A stretch of DNA of 37,641 bases from Gillisia sp. UBA3175 (GTDB lineage Bacteria; Bacteroidota; Bacteroidia; Flavobacteriales; Flavobacteriaceae): assembly GCA_002364325.1 (NCBI GenBank), contig DEXV01000005.1:48467-86107 (forward strand), read 5' to 3'. The translations under genes were made by a program, and so were the position numbers. Positions 24,550-34,396 of this stretch are shown here, one piece after another (position 1 is the stretch's first letter; the number at the start of each line of letters is the position of its first letter). The notes beneath the pieces were generated by a model. That model ran no database searches, was not told where the DNA came from, and worked only from the letters and a program-made list of their open reading frames with translations.

Positions 24550-24586
24550 AGGTAATTTTATAACAATAATAAGTGTAAAAGAAATT

Positions 24587-24961
24587 ATGCCAACAATTTC
24601 ACAATTAGTACGAAAAGGAAGAGCCAAAATAACCAAGAAGAGTAAATCGGCTGCTTTAGATTCGTGCCCTCAAAGACGAGGTGTGTGTACGCGTGTTTAC
24701 ACAACTACTCCTAAGAAACCTAACTCTGCAATGCGTAAAGTTGCAAGGGTAAGGTTAACTAATGGAAAGGAAGTGAACGCATACATCCCTGGAGAAGGAC
24801 ACAATCTACAAGAGCACTCGATAGTATTGGTTAGAGGTGGAAGGGTAAAAGATTTACCGGGAGTTAGATATCACATTGTTCGTGGTGCCTTAGATACCGC
24901 AGGTGTTGAAGGTAGAACGCAAAGAAGATCTAAGTACGGTGCAAAACGCCCTAAGAAGTAA
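24587..24961 (+). CDS. rpsL: 30S ribosomal protein S12
   Basis: Small-subunit protein at the decoding centre, 124 residues like the E. coli protein. The universally conserved [17 protein letters not shown] (41-57) and [13 protein letters not shown] (84-96) segments are intact. Lys43 and Lys88, the usual sites of streptomycin-resistance substitutions, are the wild-type residues, and Asp89, often beta-methylthiolated, is present. It is the first gene of the str operon, behind a consensus promoter and a leader of about 50 nt. rpsG follows after 23 bp, too short for the long S7-binding spacer known from E. coli. Confidence 0.98.
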   Translation: MPTISQLVRKGRAKITKKSKSAALDSCPQRRGVCTRVYTTTPKKPNSAMRKVARVRLTNGKEVNAYIPGEGHNLQEHSIVLVRGGRVKDLPGVRYHIVRGALDTAGVEGRTQRRSKYGAKRPKK

Positions 24962-24984
24962 TTAAAAACTTTTAATGTAAAGAC

Positions 24985-25461
24985 ATGAGAAAAAGACAGG
25001 CAAAGAAGAGGCCTATTTTACCAGATCCAAAATTTAATGATCAGTTAGTGACACGTTTCGTTAACATGATGATGTGGGATGGTAAAAAATCAGTCTCTTT
25101 TAAAGTATTCTATGATGCAATTGCAATTGTAGATGAGAAAAAACAAGACGAAGAAAAAACAGGTCTTGAAATTTGGAAAGATGCTCTTTCTAATGTAATG
25201 CCACACGTAGAGGTAAGAAGTAGACGTGTTGGAGGTGCAACTTTTCAGATCCCAATGCAAATTAGACCAGATCGTAAAGTTTCAACTGCAATGAAATGGT
25301 TGATCTCTTACTCAAGAAAACGTAATGAGAAATCTATGGCCCAAAGATTAGCTGCAGAAGTAATTGCTGCTGCTAAAGAAGAAGGTGCTGCTGTTAAGAA
25401 AAGAGTAGATACACATAAGATGGCTGAAGCTAACAAAGCATTCTCTCACTTTAGATTCTAA
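24985..25461 (+). CDS. rpsG: 30S ribosomal protein S7
   Basis: Primary assembly protein of the 30S head, binding the 3' domain of 16S rRNA near the E site. It has 158 residues, close to the usual 156. The start [25 protein letters not shown] is typical of Bacteroidota, and the [21 protein letters not shown] segment (near 72-92) is the conserved core. It lies between rpsL and fusA, with fusA beginning 4 bp after its stop, so translation is probably coupled. Confidence 0.98.
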   Translation: MRKRQAKKRPILPDPKFNDQLVTRFVNMMMWDGKKSVSFKVFYDAIAIVDEKKQDEEKTGLEIWKDALSNVMPHVEVRSRRVGGATFQIPMQIRPDRKVSTAMKWLISYSRKRNEKSMAQRLAAEVIAAAKEEGAAVKKRVDTHKMAEANKAFSHFRF

Positions 25462-25465
25462 AAAA

Positions 25466-27574
25466 ATGGCACAAAGAGATTTAAAATTCACAAGAAATAT
25501 AGGTATTGCGGCGCATATTGATGCTGGTAAAACCACTTGTACAGAACGTATATTATACTATACCGGAATAAGTCACAAGATTGGAGAAGTTCACGATGGT
25601 GCAGCAACTATGGACTGGATGGAACAGGAGCAGGAAAGAGGTATTACAATTACTTCTGCTGCAACTCATTGTAAGTGGACTTATAGAGATCAAGAATTTA
25701 CCGTAAATATTATTGATACCCCAGGCCACGTAGATTTTACCGTAGAGGTAGAACGTTCTTTACGTGTATTGGATGGTATGGTTGCTCTATTTAGTGCGGT
25801 TGATGGTGTTGAGCCACAATCTGAAACTGTATGGAGACAAGCAGATAAATATAAAGTTCCGCGTATTGGTTTCGTAAACAAAATGGACCGTCAGGGATCT
25901 GACTTTTTTAATGTTTGCAGCCAGGTTAGATCAATGTTGGGTGGAAACCCAGTGCCTTTACAAATTCCAATTGGTGATGAGGAGAATTTTAAAGGAGTAG
26001 TTGATTTAATTTCAAAAACAGCTATTGTTTGGAATGAAGATGATATGGGGATGACCTATAAGGTTATAGATATTCCTGAAGAATTGAAAGCTGATGTAGA
26101 TAAATACAGAACTTTATTGGTAGAAGCTGTTGCGGATTACGATGAGGCTCTTATGGAGAAATTCTTTGAGGACGAAGCTTCTATTACTGAAGACGAAATT
26201 ATTGCTGCTCTTAGAGCTGCAACTATAGATATGTCTATCATCCCAATGATGTGTGGTTCTGCTTTTAAAAATAAAGGTGTACAGGCAATGCTTGACGCAG
26301 TTATGAGATATTTGCCGGCTCCATCTGATGTTGAAGCTATTATAGGTATCAACCCTGATACAGAAGAACCAGAGAGTCGTAAACCACACGTGGATTCGCC
26401 TTTCTCTGCTTTGGCTTTTAAAATTGCAACCGATCCTTTCGTTGGTCGTTTAGCTTTCTTTAGAGTGTATTCAGGTGCTTTGGATGCTGGTTCTTACGTG
26501 TTGAATAACCGTTCTGGTAAAAAAGAACGTATTTCTCGTATCTACCAAATGCATGCTAACAAGCAAGAGCCTATAGATAGAATTGAAGCTGGAGATATTG
26601 GAGCTGCTGTTGGTTTTAAAGATATTAAAACAGGAGATACACTTACAGACGAAAAACACCCTATCACATTAGAGTCTATGTCTTTCCCTACACCAGTAAT
26701 TGGTATTGCAGTGGAGCCTAAAACAAAGGCTGATGTGGATAAGATGGGTATGGCTTTAGCAAAATTAGCTGAAGAAGATCCAACTTTCCAAGTTAAAACA
26801 GATGAAGTTTCAGGTCAAACAATTATTTCAGGAATGGGAGAATTGCACTTGGAGATTCTTGTAGATCGTTTAAAAAGAGAATTCAAAGTAGAGGTTAACG
26901 AAGGTCAGCCTCAAGTTGAATATAAAGAGACTATTACTAGAACTGCAGATCATAGAGAAGTTTACAAAAAACAATCTGGTGGACGTGGTAAATTTGGTGA
27001 TATTGTTTTCGAAATGTCTCCAGCAGACGAGGACTTTAAAGGTCCTGGATTGCAATTTATCGATTCAGTAAAAGGTGGACGTATTCCTAAAGAATTTATC
27101 CCTTCTGTGGAAAAAGGATTTAGAGAAGCTATGAAAGCTGGTCCATTGGCTGGTTTTAAAATGGATACGTTAAAAGTAGAATTGAAAGATGGATCTTTCC
27201 ACCCTGTGGATTCCGATCAACTATCTTTCGAATTGGCTGCTAAAATGGGTTATAAAGTTGCTGCAAAAAAAGCAGGTGCTATCATTCTTGAGCCAATTAT
27301 GAAGGTTGAAGTTGTAACTCCGGAAGAAAACATGGGAGATATCGTAGGGGATCTTAACAGAAGAAGAGGTCAAGTAAACGATATGTCAGACAGATCTGGT
27401 GCAAAAGTTATCAAGGCTGAAGTACCTCTTTCTGAAATGTTTGGTTACGTTACAACATTAAGAACATTATCTTCTGGTAGAGCAACCTCTACTATGGAAT
27501 TTGCTCACTATGCTGAAACACCTTCAAATATTTCTGAGCAAGTTATAAAAGCAGCTAAAGGTACAAACGATTAA
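25466..27574 (+). CDS. fusA: Elongation factor G
   Basis: A 702-residue translational GTPase driving tRNA-mRNA translocation and, with RRF, ribosome recycling. GTP-binding motifs: AHIDAGKTT (16-24), RGITI in switch I (58-62), DTPGHVD (84-90) and NKMD (138-141). Domains II-V follow; domain III has GMGELHLEI and domain IV the [10 protein letters not shown] loop. It has the classic place between rpsG and rpsJ. tuf, which follows fusA in many proteobacteria, is absent, as is usual for this phylum. Nothing suggests the second paralogue (EF-G2) type. Confidence 0.98.
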   Translation: MAQRDLKFTRNIGIAAHIDAGKTTCTERILYYTGISHKIGEVHDGAATMDWMEQEQERGITITSAATHCKWTYRDQEFTVNIIDTPGHVDFTVEVERSLRVLDGMVALFSAVDGVEPQSETVWRQADKYKVPRIGFVNKMDRQGSDFFNVCSQVRSMLGGNPVPLQIPIGDEENFKGVVDLISKTAIVWNEDDMGMTYKVIDIPEELKADVDKYRTLLVEAVADYDEALMEKFFEDEASITEDEIIAALRAATIDMSIIPMMCGSAFKNKGVQAMLDAVMRYLPAPSDVEAIIGINPDTEEPESRKPHVDSPFSALAFKIATDPFVGRLAFFRVYSGALDAGSYVLNNRSGKKERISRIYQMHANKQEPIDRIEAGDIGAAVGFKDIKTGDTLTDEKHPITLESMSFPTPVIGIAVEPKTKADVDKMGMALAKLAEEDPTFQVKTDEVSGQTIISGMGELHLEILVDRLKREFKVEVNEGQPQVEYKETITRTADHREVYKKQSGGRGKFGDIVFEMSPADEDFKGPGLQFIDSVKGGRIPKEFIPSVEKGFREAMKAGPLAGFKMDTLKVELKDGSFHPVDSDQLSFELAAKMGYKVAAKKAGAIILEPIMKVEVVTPEENMGDIVGDLNRRRGQVNDMSDRSGAKVIKAEVPLSEMFGYVTTLRTLSSGRATSTMEFAHYAETPSNISEQVIKAAKGTND

Positions 27575-27584
27575 TAATAGGGAT

Positions 27585-27890
27585 ATGAGTCAAAAAATCA
27601 GAATAAAACTTAAATCTTACGATCATAACTTAGTAGATAAGTCTGCAGAGAAGATCGTAAAAACCGTAAAAACTACGGGTGCTGTAGTAACAGGGCCAAT
27701 CCCATTGCCTACACATAAAAAAATCTTTACTGTATTGCGTTCTCCACACGTTAATAAAAAGGCGCGTGAGCAATTTCAGTTAAGCTCGTACAAAAGATTG
27801 TTGGACATATATAGTTCTTCATCTAAAACTATCGATGCTTTAATGAAATTGGAATTACCAAGCGGAGTAGAAGTAGAGATCAAAGTGTGA
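27585..27890 (+). CDS. rpsJ: 30S ribosomal protein S10
   Basis: A 101-residue head protein that also serves in transcription antitermination as the partner of NusB and NusG. The core motifs [30 protein letters not shown] and [16 protein letters not shown] are intact. It starts 10 bp after fusA and is the last gene before a 209-nt structured gap. That placement joins it to the str operon rather than to the S10 cluster whose name it gives. Confidence 0.98.
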   Translation: MSQKIRIKLKSYDHNLVDKSAEKIVKTVKTTGAVVTGPIPLPTHKKIFTVLRSPHVNKKAREQFQLSSYKRLLDIYSSSSKTIDALMKLELPSGVEVEIKV

Positions 27891-28099
27891 TAATTTTTAG
27901 CTTTTGTAAGCTTTAGCGAAACAAAAGTTTAGAAGAATCCATCCCGAATTTTTTCGGGATCTTAAGAAAGTTATTACTTTCAATTACATGTCCCGAGCAG
28001 TTGTCGAGGGAAAAACGGAAAAATACATTCAGGATTGGAAGTATTTTCAATCCTGAATATTTTTAAAATAAATCAATTTAATTTAATCAATAATTAATT
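27891..28099 (+). promoter_or_regulatory. Structured 209-nt rpsJ-rplC leader with four hairpins
   Basis: This is the only long gap in the ribosomal cluster. Hairpin 1: arms at 27899-27907 and 27921-27929 (CTTTTGT / ACAAAAG core). Hairpin 2: ATCCCGAA / TTCGGGAT, perfect 8 bp, loop TTTT (27941-27960). Hairpin 3: TCCC / GGGA (27991-27994, 28008-28011) continued by tandem G-A oppositions. Hairpin 4 is terminator-like (28027-28064). No exact TAnnTTTG promoter is present. It may be an attenuation leader for the S10 cluster; alternatively hairpins 2 and 3 may be copies of short palindromic repeats that I recall as common in Flavobacteriaceae. Confidence 0.6.
28027..28064 (+). terminator. Terminator-like hairpin upstream of rplC
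   Basis: ATTCAGGATTG (28027-28037) pairs perfectly with CAATCCTGAAT (28048-28058); the stem can extend by three pairs inward, including one G-U. ATTTTT follows directly. As rplC to secY lack a promoter of their own downstream of it, it probably acts as an attenuator that is read through rather than as a full stop. Confidence 0.65.
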
Positions 28100-28711
28100 A
28101 TGTCTGGGTTAATAGGAAAAAAAATAGGCATGACTAGCATTTATGACGAGAACGGGAAGAATATTCCTTGTACCGTTATTCAAGCAGGTCCTTGCGTAAT
28201 TACCCAAGTCAGAACCAAAGAGATTGATGGGTATGAAGCTCTTCAGTTAGGTTTCGATGACAAAAAGACCGCTAACAAAGCTGCCACAGGGCACGCTAAA
28301 AAAGCCGGTGCTGCAGCAATGCGTAAAGTCGTTGAATTTAAAGGTTTTGATGGGGATCACAAATTAGGTGATAGCATTACTGTAGAACATTTTACTGAAG
28401 GTGAATTCGTGGATATTTCAGGAATAAGCAAAGGTAAAGGTTTTCAAGGTGTAGTAAAGAGACACGGGTTTGGCGGAGTAGGACAAGCTACTCACGGTCA
28501 ACATAACCGTTTAAGAGCCCCGGGATCGATTGGTGCTGCGTCTTATCCTGCGAGAGTATTCAAGGGAATGCGTATGGCTGGCCGTATGGGTGGTGAAAAA
28601 GTGAAATTAGAAAACTTAAGAGTTTTAAAAGTAGTTGCAGATAAAAATCTACTTGTTGTAAAAGGATGTATTCCTGGACACAATAACTCATACGTAATCA
28701 TTCAGAAGTAA
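28100..28711 (+). CDS. rplC: 50S ribosomal protein L3
   Basis: Early-assembling 50S protein reaching toward the peptidyl-transferase centre; 203 residues. The start [19 protein letters not shown] and the core [34 protein letters not shown] (positions about 113-147), whose loop approaches 23S rRNA and carries the methylatable Gln in many bacteria, are present. It is the first gene after the structured gap. Its stop TAA shares its last base with the rplD ATG (TAATG), indicating tight translational coupling. Confidence 0.98.
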   Translation: MSGLIGKKIGMTSIYDENGKNIPCTVIQAGPCVITQVRTKEIDGYEALQLGFDDKKTANKAATGHAKKAGAAAMRKVVEFKGFDGDHKLGDSITVEHFTEGEFVDISGISKGKGFQGVVKRHGFGGVGQATHGQHNRLRAPGSIGAASYPARVFKGMRMAGRMGGEKVKLENLRVLKVVADKNLLVVKGCIPGHNNSYVIIQK

Positions 28712-29340
28712 TGGAAATAGCAGTTGTAGATATTAAAGGAAAAGAAACAGGAAGAAAGGTGAACCTTTCAGATTCTGTTTTCGCGATAGAGCCTAACAAT
28801 CATGCTGTATATCTTGATGTAAAACAATACTTGGCAAATCAACGTCAGGGAACGCACAAAGCAAAAGAGCGTGCGGAAATTTCAGGAAGTACACGTAAGA
28901 TTAAGAAGCAAAAAGGTACTGGTACAGCTCGTGCTGGTAGTATAAAATCTGGTGTTTTTAGAGGTGGTGGACGTATGTTTGGACCACGCCCAAGAAACTA
29001 CGGTTTTAAATTGAACAAAAACTTAAAAAGATTGGCTAGAAAATCTGCTTTATCGATTAAAGCAAATGACAAGGCGATTATAATAGTAGAAGATTTTCAA
29101 TTTGATACTCCAAAAACTAAAAACTTTATTGAAGTTTTAAAAGGTTTAGGAATAGAGAATAAAAAATCTCTTATAGTGTTGGGTGACTCAAATAAAAATG
29201 TATATTTGTCGTCACGCAATTTAAAGGGCACCGAAGTTGTAAGTAGCTCAGAATTAAGCACTTACAAAATATTAAACGCAAATAATCTTGTGTTTGTAGA
29301 GGGGTCTTTAGAAGGAATTGAGTTGAATTTAAGTAAATAA
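28711..29340 (+). CDS. rplD: 50S ribosomal protein L4
   Basis: 209-residue 50S protein lining the exit tunnel. The basic loop at about 60-105 ([38 protein letters not shown]) is the tunnel extension where macrolide-resistance changes arise in other bacteria. In E. coli L4 represses its own operon by attenuation and translation block. That makes the hairpin-rich gap one gene upstream a natural place to look for a comparable control here, though the RNA has no visible similarity to the E. coli leader. Confidence 0.98.
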   Translation: MEIAVVDIKGKETGRKVNLSDSVFAIEPNNHAVYLDVKQYLANQRQGTHKAKERAEISGSTRKIKKQKGTGTARAGSIKSGVFRGGGRMFGPRPRNYGFKLNKNLKRLARKSALSIKANDKAIIIVEDFQFDTPKTKNFIEVLKGLGIENKKSLIVLGDSNKNVYLSSRNLKGTEVVSSSELSTYKILNANNLVFVEGSLEGIELNLSK

Positions 29341-29345
29341 ACGAT

Positions 29346-29636
29346 ATGAGTATCTTAATAAAACCTATTATTACAGAAAAAGCGACAGCAGATAGCGAGT
29401 TGAATAACCGTTATTCGTTTGTGGTTAATAATAAGGCGAACAAGATTGAAATTAAAGGCGCAATAGAGTCTGCTTATGGAGTTTCAGTTACTAAAGTTCG
29501 CACAATTAATGTCCGTCCAGATCGTAAATCTCGTTTTACAAAAACGGGAGTGATCACTGGTAAAACAAGTGCTTTCAAGAAAGCATTAGTACAGGTGGCG
29601 GAAGGTGAAACTATTGATTTATACAGTAATCTTTAA
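29346..29636 (+). CDS. rplW: 50S ribosomal protein L23
   Basis: 96-residue protein at the tunnel exit, docking site for trigger factor and signal recognition particle. Conserved segments LIKPIITEKAT, YSFVVNNKANKIEIKGAIESAYGVSVTKVRTIN are present, as is the internal loop (RPDRKSRFTKTGVITGKTSAFKKA is split by family variation here). It starts 5 bp after rplD. Confidence 0.97.
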   Translation: MSILIKPIITEKATADSELNNRYSFVVNNKANKIEIKGAIESAYGVSVTKVRTINVRPDRKSRFTKTGVITGKTSAFKKALVQVAEGETIDLYSNL

Positions 29637-29645
29637 GATTAAAGA

Positions 29646-30473
29646 ATGTCAGTTAGAAAATTAAAACCAATCACCCCTGGTCAGCGTTTTAGAGTAGTTA
29701 ATGGTTTTGACGCCATTACTACTGATAAGCCGGAGAAGAGTTTATTAGCTCCGATTAAAAAGTCAGGTGGTAGAAACAGTCAAGGAAAAATGACCATGCG
29801 CTATAAAGGTGGTGGTCACAAAAGGCGTTACAGAATTATCGACTTTAAACGTGACAAGCATGGAGTTCCTGCTACAGTTGCGTCTATAGAATATGATCCT
29901 AACAGAACAGCTTTTATCGCACTTTTGAATTATCAAGATGGTGAGAAAAGATATGTAGTAGCTCAAAACGGTCTTCAAGTAGATCAGAACATTGTTTCTG
30001 ACGCTGATGCTGCACCTCCAGAAATTGGAAATGCAATGCCACTTTCAGCTATTCCGTTGGGAACTATTATTTCTTGTATAGAATTACGTCCTGGACAAGG
30101 AGCTGTTATGGCTCGTAGTGCTGGAGCTTTTGCTCAATTAGTAGCAAGAGAGGGTAGATATGCAACTATTAAACTTCCTTCTGGAGAGATCAGACGAGTA
30201 TTGGTAACTTGTATGGCAACTATTGGAGCGATCTCCAACAGTGATCATCAACTTATCGTTTCTGGTAAAGCTGGTAGAAGTAGATGGTTGGGTAGAAGAC
30301 CAAGAACAAGACCAGTAGCGATGAACCCTGTGGATCACCCAATGGGTGGTGGTGAAGGTAAGTCTTCTGGAGGGCACCCACGTTCTCGTAAAGGGCTTCC
30401 TGCAAAAGGTTACAAGACTCGTAAGAGAACTAAAGCAAGTAATAAATACATTATAGAACGTAGAAAGAAATAA
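29646..30473 (+). CDS. rplB: 50S ribosomal protein L2
   Basis: 275-residue protein needed for subunit association and for the peptidyl-transferase region. The RNA-binding core ([22 protein letters not shown], near 42-63) and C-terminal [19 protein letters not shown] (near 226-244) are present. The first His of the DHP motif, matching E. coli His229, is kept. The second His found in E. coli (DHPH) is Met here, a variant I recall as usual in Bacteroidota. It begins 9 bp after rplW. Confidence 0.98.
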   Translation: MSVRKLKPITPGQRFRVVNGFDAITTDKPEKSLLAPIKKSGGRNSQGKMTMRYKGGGHKRRYRIIDFKRDKHGVPATVASIEYDPNRTAFIALLNYQDGEKRYVVAQNGLQVDQNIVSDADAAPPEIGNAMPLSAIPLGTIISCIELRPGQGAVMARSAGAFAQLVAREGRYATIKLPSGEIRRVLVTCMATIGAISNSDHQLIVSGKAGRSRWLGRRPRTRPVAMNPVDHPMGGGEGKSSGGHPRSRKGLPAKGYKTRKRTKASNKYIIERRKK

Positions 30474-30476
30474 GTT

Positions 30477-30755
30477 ATGGCAAGATCGTTAAAAAAAGGA
30501 CCTTACGTTCACTATAAGTTAGAACAGAAAGTAGAACAAAATGTGGCTTCAAATAAGAAGACCGTGATCAAAACTTGGTCTCGTGCTTCAATGATAACTC
30601 CAGATTTTGTTGGTCAAACTATCGCAGTACATAATGGACGTCAATTCGTTCCGGTGTATGTTACTGAAAATATGGTAGGACATAAATTAGGCGAATTTTC
30701 ACCTACAAGATCATTCCGTGGTCACGCAGGTGCAAAAAACAAAGGAAAAAAATAA
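30477..30755 (+). CDS. rpsS: 30S ribosomal protein S19
   Basis: 92-residue head protein that contacts the A-site finger of the large subunit and works with S13. The conserved start [11 protein letters not shown], the [43 protein letters not shown] core (split here over residues about 36-79) and the basic tail are complete. It starts 3 bp after rplB. Confidence 0.98.
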   Translation: MARSLKKGPYVHYKLEQKVEQNVASNKKTVIKTWSRASMITPDFVGQTIAVHNGRQFVPVYVTENMVGHKLGEFSPTRSFRGHAGAKNKGKK

Positions 30756-30761
30756 TAAGCC

Positions 30762-31169
30762 ATGGGAGTTCGTAAAAGAGAAAGAGCAGAACAGATCAAG
30801 GAAGCAAAGAAAACACAGTACTTTGCTAAATTGAACAATTGCCCTACATCACCAAGAAAAATGCGTTTAGTTGCAGATTTAATCCGTGGTGAAAAGGTAA
30901 ATAAAGCACTTAATATATTAAGGTTTAGCAAAAAAGAAGCGTCAGGACGTTTGGAAAAACTATTGCTTTCGGCCATTGCAAATTGGCAAGCAAAAAATGA
31001 AGATGCTTCAGTAGAAGATGCAGACCTTTTTATTAAAGAGATACGCGTAGACAGTGGTACCATGTTGAAGAGACTTCGCCCTGCACCACAAGGTCGTGCG
31101 CATAGAATTAGAAAACGTTCCAATCATGTTACGATGATACTTGGAGCTAACGATAACACACAAAGCTAA
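30762..31169 (+). CDS. rplV: 50S ribosomal protein L22
   Basis: 135-residue 50S protein; its long beta-hairpin lines the exit tunnel. Core segments [18 protein letters not shown] (26-43) and the hairpin region near 90-110 ([27 protein letters not shown], split here) are as expected, with no insertion of the kind that confers macrolide resistance. It starts 6 bp after rpsS. A 133-codon open frame on the opposite strand is a coding shadow. Confidence 0.98.
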   Translation: MGVRKRERAEQIKEAKKTQYFAKLNNCPTSPRKMRLVADLIRGEKVNKALNILRFSKKEASGRLEKLLLSAIANWQAKNEDASVEDADLFIKEIRVDSGTMLKRLRPAPQGRAHRIRKRSNHVTMILGANDNTQS

Positions 31170-31176
31170 TAATTAA

Positions 31177-31890
31177 ATGGGACAGAAAACAAATCCAATC
31201 GGTAACCGCTTAGGTATCATTAGAGGATGGGAATCCAACTGGTACGGAGGCAACGACTACGGCGATAAATTAGCCGAAGACGATAAGATTAGAAAGTACA
31301 TTCACGCTCGTTTAAGTAAAGCTAGTGTGTCTAGGGTAATCATTGAGCGTACCCTTAAGCTTGTAACCGTTACTATAACCACAGCCCGCCCCGGTATTAT
31401 TATCGGTAAAGGAGGTCAGGAAGTAGACAAGCTTAAAGAAGAGCTTAAGAAAATTACCGGCAAAGAGGTGCAGATTAACATCCATGAGATTAAAAGACCT
31501 GAGCTTGATGCACATTTAGTAGGAGCAAGTGTTGCTAGACAAATTGAAAATAGAATTTCATACCGTCGTGCAATAAAAATGGCTATAGCTGCTGCAATGC
31601 GTATGAATGCTGAAGGAATTAAAATACAAATCTCAGGACGTTTAAACGGAGCCGAAATGGCACGTTCAGAAGCGTACAAAGATGGTCGTATCCCGCTTTC
31701 AACATTTAGAGCCGATATTGATTATGCTTTAGTAGAAGCTCAAACTACCTATGGTAAGTTGGGTGTTAAAGTATGGATCATGAAGGGTGAAGTATATGGA
31801 AAAAGAGATCTTTCGCCACTAGTTGGTTTATCCAAAAAAGGTGGAAAAGGAGCCGGGCGAGGTGGTAACAAATCACGTCGCAGAAAGTAA
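31177..31890 (+). CDS. rpsC: 30S ribosomal protein S3
   Basis: 237-residue protein at the mRNA entry channel. The N-terminus [19 protein letters not shown] is typical. The KH-type RNA-binding domain has [18 protein letters not shown] (near 70-87), and the C-terminal domain has the [14 protein letters not shown] segment (near 152-165). A Gly/Lys/Arg-rich tail ends the protein. It starts 7 bp after rplV. Confidence 0.98.
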   Translation: MGQKTNPIGNRLGIIRGWESNWYGGNDYGDKLAEDDKIRKYIHARLSKASVSRVIIERTLKLVTVTITTARPGIIIGKGGQEVDKLKEELKKITGKEVQINIHEIKRPELDAHLVGASVARQIENRISYRRAIKMAIAAAMRMNAEGIKIQISGRLNGAEMARSEAYKDGRIPLSTFRADIDYALVEAQTTYGKLGVKVWIMKGEVYGKRDLSPLVGLSKKGGKGAGRGGNKSRRRK

Positions 31891-31908
31891 TTTTTTAAAA
31901 AGAAGAAC

Positions 31909-32328
31909 ATGTTACAACCTAAGAGAACAAAATACCGTAAGCAACAAAAAGGTCGCATGAAAGGCAACGCTGGTCGTGGACACCGATTGGCTAACGGTAC
32001 CTTTGGTATTAAGTCTTTAGATTCAAAATTTGTGACAGCACGTCAAATAGAAGCTGCACGTATTGCCGCTACTCGTTATATGAAGAGAGAAGGTTCTATC
32101 TGGATTATGATATTTCCAGATAAGCCAATTACTAAAAAACCTCTTGAAGTACGTATGGGTAAAGGTAAGGGTGCTGTAGAATATTACGCAGCTGTTGTAA
32201 AACCTGGTCGAATTATGTTCGAAGTTTCTGGTGTGCCAATGGCAACCGCTAAAGAAGCTTTACGATTGGCAGCGCAAAAATTGCCAGTACGAACAAAGTT
32301 TGTAATGTCTAGAGATTATCAAGAATAA
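31909..32328 (+). CDS. rplP: 50S ribosomal protein L16
   Basis: 139-residue protein near the A-site tRNA elbow, essential for late 50S maturation. Start [19 protein letters not shown] and core [20 protein letters not shown] are typical; [22 protein letters not shown] (near 83-104, split) is the conserved C-terminal half. It starts 18 bp after rpsC. Confidence 0.98.
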   Translation: MLQPKRTKYRKQQKGRMKGNAGRGHRLANGTFGIKSLDSKFVTARQIEAARIAATRYMKREGSIWIMIFPDKPITKKPLEVRMGKGKGAVEYYAAVVKPGRIMFEVSGVPMATAKEALRLAAQKLPVRTKFVMSRDYQE

Positions 32329-32345
32329 TTTTTGAAATTGTCACT

Positions 32346-32537
32346 ATGAAACAATCAGAAATAAAAGAAGCATCAACGGCAGAGTTACAAGAACAACTTG
32401 CTGAATCGACTAAGGCATATACAGACCTTAAAATGGCTCATACCATTTCACCGTTGGAAAATCCAATTCAATTAAGAGGGCAACGCAGAAGCATTGCTAG
32501 AATTGCGACCGAACTAACTAAAAGAGAAGTGCAATAA
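32346..32537 (+). CDS. rpmC: 50S ribosomal protein L29
   Basis: 63-residue two-helix protein beside L23 at the tunnel exit. The start MKQSEIKEASTAELQEQLAE and the C-terminal NPIQLRGQRRSIARIATELTKRE match the family. It lies in its fixed place between rplP and rpsQ. Confidence 0.96.
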   Translation: MKQSEIKEASTAELQEQLAESTKAYTDLKMAHTISPLENPIQLRGQRRSIARIATELTKREVQ

Positions 32538-32554
32538 CAGTACGAAGCTGAAAG

Positions 32555-32815
32555 ATGGAAATAAAAAGAAACTTAAGAAAAGAACGTATAGGTGTAGTAA
32601 CCAGTAACAAAATGGAGAAATCTATTGTAGTTGCTGAAACTAAGAAAATGAAACACCCTATGTACGGAAAATTCGTGCTGAAAACGAAGAAATACGTAGC
32701 GCACGATGAGACAAACGACTGCAACGAAGGAGATACAGTAAAGATCATGGAAACACGACCTTTAAGTAAAACCAAATGTTGGAGATTAGTAGAAATAATT
32801 GAAAGAGCGAAGTAA
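32555..32815 (+). CDS. rpsQ: 30S ribosomal protein S17
   Basis: 86-residue primary 16S rRNA-binding protein (OB fold). [41 protein letters not shown] and the [23 protein letters not shown] segment are conserved. rplN begins 2 bp after its stop. Confidence 0.97.
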   Translation: MEIKRNLRKERIGVVTSNKMEKSIVVAETKKMKHPMYGKFVLKTKKYVAHDETNDCNEGDTVKIMETRPLSKTKCWRLVEIIERAK

Positions 32816-32817
32816 TC

Positions 32818-33186
32818 ATGATACAGCAAGAATCAAGACTTAGAGTAGCAGACAACACCGGTGCTAAGGAAGTACTTACCATCCGTGTGTTAGGCGGTAC
32901 AAAAAAGAGATATGCTTCCATTGGGGACAAAATTGTAGTTTCAGTAAAAGAAGCTACTCCTAACGGAAACATTAAAAAAGGTGCCGTTTCTACAGCAGTA
33001 GTGGTACGTACCGTGAAAGAAGTTAGACGACCAGACGGATCATATATCCGTTTCGACGATAACGCTTGTGTACTTTTAGGACCTCAAGGGGAAATGAGAG
33101 GAACACGTGTTTTCGGTCCTGTAGCCAGAGAGCTTCGTGACAGACAATTTATGAAAATAGTATCATTAGCACCAGAAGTGCTATAA
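32818..33186 (+). CDS. rplN: 50S ribosomal protein L14
   Basis: 122-residue beta-barrel protein on the subunit interface, bridging to 16S rRNA and binding the silencing factor RsfS in other bacteria. [20 protein letters not shown] and the C-terminal [28 protein letters not shown] (split) are almost the textbook sequence. It is the first spc-type gene and directly follows rpsQ. Confidence 0.98.
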   Translation: MIQQESRLRVADNTGAKEVLTIRVLGGTKKRYASIGDKIVVSVKEATPNGNIKKGAVSTAVVVRTVKEVRRPDGSYIRFDDNACVLLGPQGEMRGTRVFGPVARELRDRQFMKIVSLAPEVL

Positions 33187-33197
33187 TAGATAACAAG

Positions 33198-33512
33198 ATG
33201 GCAAAGCTTAAAATAAAATCAGGCGATACAGTAGTAGTTACTGCCGGAGAGCACAAAGGCTCAGAAGGTAAGGTAATGAAGGTTATGCTTGACAAAAACA
33301 AAGCAATAGTAGAAGGAGTAAATACGGTAAAGAAACATGAGAAGCCAAGTGCGGCAAACCCTCAAGGTGGAATTTCCGAAAAAGAAGCTCCTATTCACAT
33401 TTCAAACCTATCATTGATAGATCCTAAAAGTGGAAAAGCAACACGAGTAGGTTATAGAATGGAAGATGGAAAGAAAGTACGATTTGCTAAAAAATCAAAT
33501 CAAGTATTATAG
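33198..33512 (+). CDS. rplX: 50S ribosomal protein L24
   Basis: 104-residue assembly initiator of the 50S subunit. The KOW motif is at residues 3-30 ([20 protein letters not shown]), followed by the [14 protein letters not shown] segment and the conserved [12 protein letters not shown] near 65-76. It is followed after 2 bp by rplE. Confidence 0.97.
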   Translation: MAKLKIKSGDTVVVTAGEHKGSEGKVMKVMLDKNKAIVEGVNTVKKHEKPSAANPQGGISEKEAPIHISNLSLIDPKSGKATRVGYRMEDGKKVRFAKKSNQVL

Positions 33513-33514
33513 TT

Positions 33515-34066
33515 ATGGCATATACACCAAGACTTAAAGAAGAATACAAGGGTAAAGTAGTAAATGCCCTTACAGATGAATTTGGTTACACAAACGTGAT
33601 GCAAGTTCCAAAACTAGAGCGCATTGTTGTGTCTCGTGGAGTTGGAGCTGCCGTAGCCGATAAAAAATTGATCGAGTATTCCGTAGAAGAACTAACAAAA
33701 ATCACAGGGCAAAAAGCTGTAGCAACTATTTCAAAGAAAGATGTTGCCACGTTTAAACTTAGAAAAGGAATGCCTATTGGTGCGAAAGTTACCTTACGTG
33801 GTGAGCGTATGTATGAGTTTTTAGATAGACTTATTACAAGTGCATTGCCTAACGTACGTGATTTTAACGGAATCAACGCAACTGGTTTTGACGGAAGAGG
33901 AAATTATTCATTAGGAATAACAGAACAGATTATCTTCCCAGAAATCAATATCGATAAAATCAAGAAGATTGAAGGTATGAATATTACCTTTGTAACTTCC
34001 GCTGAAACCGATAAAGAAGCGAAATCATTACTAACAGAACTAGGAATACCTTTTAAAAAGAACTAA
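33515..34066 (+). CDS. rplE: 50S ribosomal protein L5
   Basis: 183-residue protein of the central protuberance; binds 5S rRNA and contacts the P-site t[54 protein letters not shown] (split) and [20 protein letters not shown] are the family segments. rpsN starts 1 bp after the stop, so coupling is likely. Confidence 0.98.
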   Translation: MAYTPRLKEEYKGKVVNALTDEFGYTNVMQVPKLERIVVSRGVGAAVADKKLIEYSVEELTKITGQKAVATISKKDVATFKLRKGMPIGAKVTLRGERMYEFLDRLITSALPNVRDFNGINATGFDGRGNYSLGITEQIIFPEINIDKIKKIEGMNITFVTSAETDKEAKSLLTELGIPFKKN

Positions 34067-34067
34067 G

Positions 34068-34337
34068 ATGGCTAAAGAATCAATGAAAGCCCGTGAGGTT
34101 AAGAGACAAAAAATGGTAAAAAAGTATGCTGAAAAACGTAAAGCTTTAAAAGAAGCTGGCGATTGGGAAGGTTTACAAAAATTACCTGCAAACTCTTCTC
34201 CAGTACGTTTGCACAACCGTTGTAAATTGACCGGACGACCTAAAGGGTATATGAGACAATTTGGAATTTCACGTGTAATGTTCCGTGAAATGGCAAACAA
34301 TGGCTTAATCCCTGGTGTTAGAAAAGCAAGTTGGTAA
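34068..34337 (+). CDS. rpsN: 30S ribosomal protein S14 (zinc-free, long type)
   Basis: 89-residue head protein. It has one Cys only ([21 protein letters not shown], near 49-69), so it is the C-minus type that does not bind zinc, unlike the 61-residue zinc form. The C-terminus ends [11 protein letters not shown], as expected. The following 59-nt gap before rpsH is one of the longest in this part of the cluster and holds a hairpin. Confidence 0.97.
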   Translation: MAKESMKAREVKRQKMVKKYAEKRKALKEAGDWEGLQKLPANSSPVRLHNRCKLTGRPKGYMRQFGISRVMFREMANNGLIPGVRKASW

Positions 34338-34351
34338 CAACATAAACAGGC

Positions 34352-34379
34352 AGTAGGTTTGGGAATACCAAAAACCACT
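34352..34379 (+). promoter_or_regulatory. Bulged hairpin between rpsN and rpsH
   Basis: AGT and GGTTT (34352-34354, 34356-34360) pair with AAACC and ACT (34372-34379) around a single bulged A; an inner GG/CC pair with an AA bulge closes a 5-nt loop. It ends 17 nt before the rpsH ATG. In E. coli S8 binds a bulged mRNA hairpin in this operon, so an S8-type control is conceivable but unproven. Confidence 0.4.
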
Positions 34380-34396
34380 ATCGTAAATAACTAAAA

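Larger units (their letters stand above)
24053..24586. other. Divergent intergenic region between susC copy 2 and rpsL
   Basis: 534 bp without a gene, very AT-rich. Left end: leader and promoter of susC copy 2. Right end: inverted repeat, consensus promoter and 5' hairpin of the str operon, each listed separately. Between them lie an A/T palindrome (TATTTTTT / AAAAAATA, 24208-24225) and otherwise unstructured sequence. I see no tRNA, small reading frame with family features, or repeat. Confidence 0.6.

Noticed and set aside
24546..24551. GGGAGG as the Shine-Dalgarno site of rpsL
   Set aside because: It is about 35 nt upstream of the ATG, far beyond functional spacing, and nearby genes start without such sites.
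26114..26389. Antisense frames inside fusA (91 and 71 codons)
   Set aside because: fusA is complete and strongly conserved; these Cys/Ser-rich frames look like typical reverse shadows.
27574..27585. Missing tuf between fusA and rpsJ as a deletion
   Set aside because: tuf is normally located elsewhere in Bacteroidota, and the 10-bp gap between fusA and rpsJ shows no scar.
30722..31123. A 133-codon antisense frame over rplV
   Set aside because: rplV is intact with all motifs, and the reverse frame has no start context, promoter or domain.
34040..34378. A 112-codon antisense frame over rpsN
   Set aside because: rpsN is intact, and overlap with the hairpin and coding sequence explains the open frame.
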